Shown here: piece after piece, positions 16,581-18,571 of the stretch
How the letters are laid out: each line of letters opens with the position of its first letter
How positions within the stretch are numbered: position 1 is the first letter of the stretch
Assembly: GCA_012064415.1 (NCBI GenBank)
Contig: SSNU01000318.1
Coordinates: 8,134 to 26,704 of the forward strand
Reading direction: 5' to 3'
Length of the DNA: 18,571 bases
Source: Gyrodactylus bullatarudis
Taxonomy: Eukaryota; Platyhelminthes; Monogenea; Gyrodactylidea; Gyrodactylidae
Notes under the pieces: model-generated
Database searches by the model: none
Seen by the model: the letters and a program-made list of their open reading frames with translations, nothing else
What the model was told of the DNA's origin: nothing
Program-made: the position numbers and the translations under genes

Positions 16581-16822
16581 CGTCAAATTTCGGATCAGGA
16601 TCACTTCTTATTCTTTTATTTCGATATCCCCAGATCGAAAAAAAAGTGACACGCCGTGTAATTTTCATAAACATTAATGAGCCTGTAATAATCATTAATT
16701 TTCGAAATGAATGAGTGGTCTTGTTGCATAGTTTAAAATTTTAGTTTAGCATGTAAGGGAGAAAATCAAAAACTTGACTGCATTTGTGTGTTTTCGTCAA
16801 GACACGTTGAGGTTTGTATTTG

Positions 16823-16832
16823 ACCAATCAGA
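16823..16832 (+). promoter_or_regulatory. CCAAT-box (NF-Y-like) site upstream of helix-turn-helix frame
   Basis: ACCAATCAGA is a close match to the NF-Y consensus. It lies 25 bp before the ATG of the 16858 reading frame, which is too near for a usual promoter arrangement unless an upstream exon exists. Motif match only. Confidence 0.2.
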
Positions 16833-16857
16833 ATGAGTTTTTCGTTAATCTGTTTAG

Positions 16858-17238
16858 ATGGTTTTTTTGGTCAGCACTAAGAAACAACTTACTCCTCAAG
16901 AAAGATTGGAAATAAAGAAGCTTTCGAAAACTAATTCTACTCGCTATTTAGCCAAGATCTTTAAAGTAACCCCACTGACAATTGAAAGAATTATTGAAAG
17001 TGAAGTGAAAACTACACCGGAGATGTCTCGTTTTTAATTACTTTGCCAGAAAATCTCAAAATGTCTTGATACGAAGCAAGCAGAAGGTATCGAAATTTCT
17101 AAAAAGGACTTGACCGATATCATTACAAATTGCAAGAATGATCTCAACATGTCTTACATAAAAATTGGTCACAAATATCTCAATAATATCATGAAAGCTG
17201 AAAAAATCAATCCCCTAAAGATTTTAGATAGGATTTAA
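16858..17238 (+). pseudogene. Helix-turn-helix transposase-like N-terminus with one nonsense codon
   Basis: From ATG 16858 the frame reads 59 codons: STKKQLTPQERLEIKKLSK, then STRYLAKIFKVTPLTIERII, ending in TAA at 17035-17037. The pattern LTPQERLEIKKL...LAKxFxVTxxTIxRII is a classic homeodomain-like helix-turn-helix as found at the start of pogo/Tigger and related transposases (DNA binding; inferred). The same frame continues past the stop for 66 protein-like codons (EISKKDLTDIITNCKNDL, HKYLNNIMKAEKINPLK) to TAA at 17236-17238, so one nonsense mutation split a longer protein. No catalytic domain follows; a hAT-type MITE lies ~95 bp downstream. The superfamily is not certain. Confidence 0.45.
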
Positions 17239-17325
17239 ATCAGGGTTTCTTGCAGGCCATGGCCAAAACACAAGCAAGTGGTCTTTAAGTAAGTTTTGGT
17301 AGAAAATTGAATTGAGTTTTTATCT

Positions 17326-17333
17326 ATTATAAC
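17326..17333. repeat. Target-site duplication of MITE, left copy
   Basis: ATTATAAC directly before the left terminal inverted repeat. The identical octamer follows the right end at 17857-17864. Eight bp is the hAT-superfamily length. Confidence 0.8.
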
Positions 17334-17856
17334 TAGAGCTGCGAAAATGTCATTTTTGACATTTTTAAAGCAGAGCAAGAAATTTTATTTCCTTTATTTT
17401 CGTAGTATCAGAGCTTTCATGAGTTGAAGCATAAGTCGGGAATTTTTTTGCCATTTTTTAGCCATGTTTAATTTAATGCCCCCCATTTTATCAAATTTTA
17501 AGCCCTTTTTTGCCGTAATCAAGGTTGTCACTAAGATAGTTTTCGATACAAAATCATTGATAAAAAACAATCCCAAGGCTTAAAATTCTATTTCATCTTC
17601 GTAGAAACTCCAAGCCCTGTCTGATTCATGTAAAAATATCATAGGTCATTCACAAGAATAGAATTATCGCCGAACGTTTTTTGAAATCTGGAATCCCATT
17701 TAAAAAATTAGAAGATGCCAATAAAAATATATAGCAATAAATTTTATCAAATTTTTCCAAAGCTGATCGTTTTTAACTGTAGCGTGTGCCATTTTGCCAC
17801 TTTTTTCAAAAAAAGCCCTTTTAAATTGAAATTTATGCCCGATTTCGGCAGCTCTA
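17334..17856. mobile_element. Non-autonomous hAT-type element (MITE), 523 bp
   Basis: The ends are inverted repeats: TAGAGCTGC then GAAAAT on the left (17334-17348), and on the right, read inward from 17856, TAGAGCTGC then CGAAAT. The first nine bases match exactly and begin with the TAGNG pattern common in hAT ends. Perfect 8-bp duplications of ATTATAAC flank it. The interior is AT-rich and non-coding, with a subterminal hairpin (AAATGTCA/TGACATTT, left end) and repeated AAGCCCTTTT-type motifs near both halves, plausible transposase-binding sites. It must be moved by a transposase encoded elsewhere. The intact duplication suggests a comparatively recent insertion. Confidence 0.8.
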
Positions 17857-17864
17857 ATTATAAC
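17857..17864. repeat. Target-site duplication of MITE, right copy
   Basis: ATTATAAC, identical to the octamer at 17326-17333. Confidence 0.8.
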
Positions 17865-18488
17865 TAAGCTAGATATTCCTATACATGCCCAAAATACACA
17901 CTGCCACCACCAAATCCTCGTTAGATCTTTGTTGGTTTGGGTTGTTTTTCCAATCCTGATTTTTTATATAAATCGTGACTACTTGTAAGCAGGCATATTT
18001 AACCGAAAATAGACTAAAAATTAATTTTTAAACTTTCAAAATCCTAATATGAAATTGAAAATCAGAATTAAAAATTGAAGACTTTCTGACTATCTTTCTC
18101 ACATATGGGGTGGGGTTAATATCCACATCACTTGTGCAATGACTAATGACTAGGGCCTCAAAAAGTCCTTTTGGCTGTTTGAGGTCTATTTTCATTTCTA
18201 TCCATATAAATTCAATTCATGTTTTGATTACTCAACTGGTTTGAAATCTATTAAGGCCTGATAAGGTCCTAAATTTTGTTTCAGGGCCTATTTTTAATTA
18301 AGGCCTATTATTAGCTCCTAATTTTTACTTCATATTTTCTGACAAAGTAACACGTTAATCCTATTTCTAAATAAACTTTCTCCTTACCATAAATGACTTG
18401 CTGTAATTTCAGGGGCTTGGGTCTCTCATTTCATTGGTCTACATATGTAGGTTTTACAAAGCCTTATTCAATTCAATTCATTTTCAAA
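17865..18488. other. AT-rich stretch with no gene seen
   Basis: Contains several scattered AGGCCTAT/AGGGCCT-type words between 18150 and 18320 but no ordered repeat. No protein-like frame appears until the ATG at 18489. It may be the upstream region of the reading frame that runs off the window. Confidence 0.4.
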
Positions 18489-18571
18489 ATGCCAAGGATA
18501 GGAGCTACACCACACATGAAGACTATGCGAGTGGTTACGAAATATCCATCGGAATTCCAAATGAACCCAAA
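18489..18571 (+). CDS. Start of possible BED-finger / CGGBP1-like protein, runs off window
   Basis: From ATG 18489 the frame is open to the window edge for 27 codons: MPRIGATPHMKTMRVV, then TKYPSEFQMNPK. The layout (short basic start, then V-x-(E/K)YP-(E/S)EF before a zinc-binding Cys pair expected just beyond the edge) recalls N-termini of CGGBP1-like and hAT-related BED-type proteins in arthropods. That is recollection, not proof, and no Cys or His ligand is yet visible. It could equally be a chance frame. Confidence 0.35.
   Translation, partial: MPRIGATPHMKTMRVVTKYPSEFQMNP

Noticed and set aside
16242..16604. Minus-strand Leu/Phe-rich 120-codon frame resembling a membrane protein
   Set aside because: Antisense of the Lys/Asn/Glu-rich PLE copy C N-terminal ORF, which has clear family motifs.
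1..18571. tRNA, rRNA, CRISPR array or bacterial insertion sequence
   Set aside because: I scanned for T-loop motifs, regular spaced repeats and bacterial operon organisation and saw none.

Overview
The window looks like a transposable-element graveyard from an AT-rich invertebrate nuclear genome. The evidence is spliceosomal-type GT..AG introns, AATAAA signals, and Penelope-like, Helitron, LINE, pogo/Tigger, Tc1/mariner, hAT-like and Ginger/KRBA2-type integrase remains. An arthropod such as a crustacean fits, but this is inference and the species cannot be fixed. I found no bacterial operons, tRNA, rRNA or CRISPR, and no convincing intact host gene.

Layout. 3-848 (+): 3' end of a KRBA2-like integrase gene with a Cys-rich CXC tail. 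849-3650: mostly non-coding, with short repeats, one candidate small ORF (3189-3335) and a minisatellite. 3655-5695 (-): a broken Penelope-like element (PLE copy A) next to a second, intron-bearing KRBA2-like integrase pseudogene. 5696-7070: nearly empty. 7071-7818 (+): pogo/Tigger-type transposase remnant. 7900-9385: PLE copy B, split into a minus-strand half and a plus-strand half. 9434-9740 (+): Tc1/mariner N-terminus. 9994-11530 (-): Helitron Rep pseudogene. 11955-12329 (-): GC-richer LINE reverse-transcriptase scrap. 12848-14232 (+): broken gene of an unnamed, transposase-like family. 14600-16510: PLE copy C, again with oppositely oriented halves. 16858-17238 (+): short helix-turn-helix reading frame. 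17334-17856: hAT-type MITE with a perfect 8-bp target duplication. 18489-end (+): start of a possible BED-finger/CGGBP1-like reading frame.

The most interesting signal is non-coding. PLE copies B and C share a terminal repeat holding three RNA structures in the same order. The first is a stem-loop beginning at the ORF stop codon. The second is a type I hammerhead ribozyme, with a canonical core in B and a mutated core in C. The third is a GNRA-capped hairpin just inside the next ORF. All three show paired substitutions between the copies. Predicted ribozyme cleavage lies 36 nt (B) or 41 nt (C) before the ATG of the N-terminal PLE reading frame. Hammerheads in PLE terminal repeats are established; the flanking stem-loops, as part of one RNA cassette, are what I would check first.
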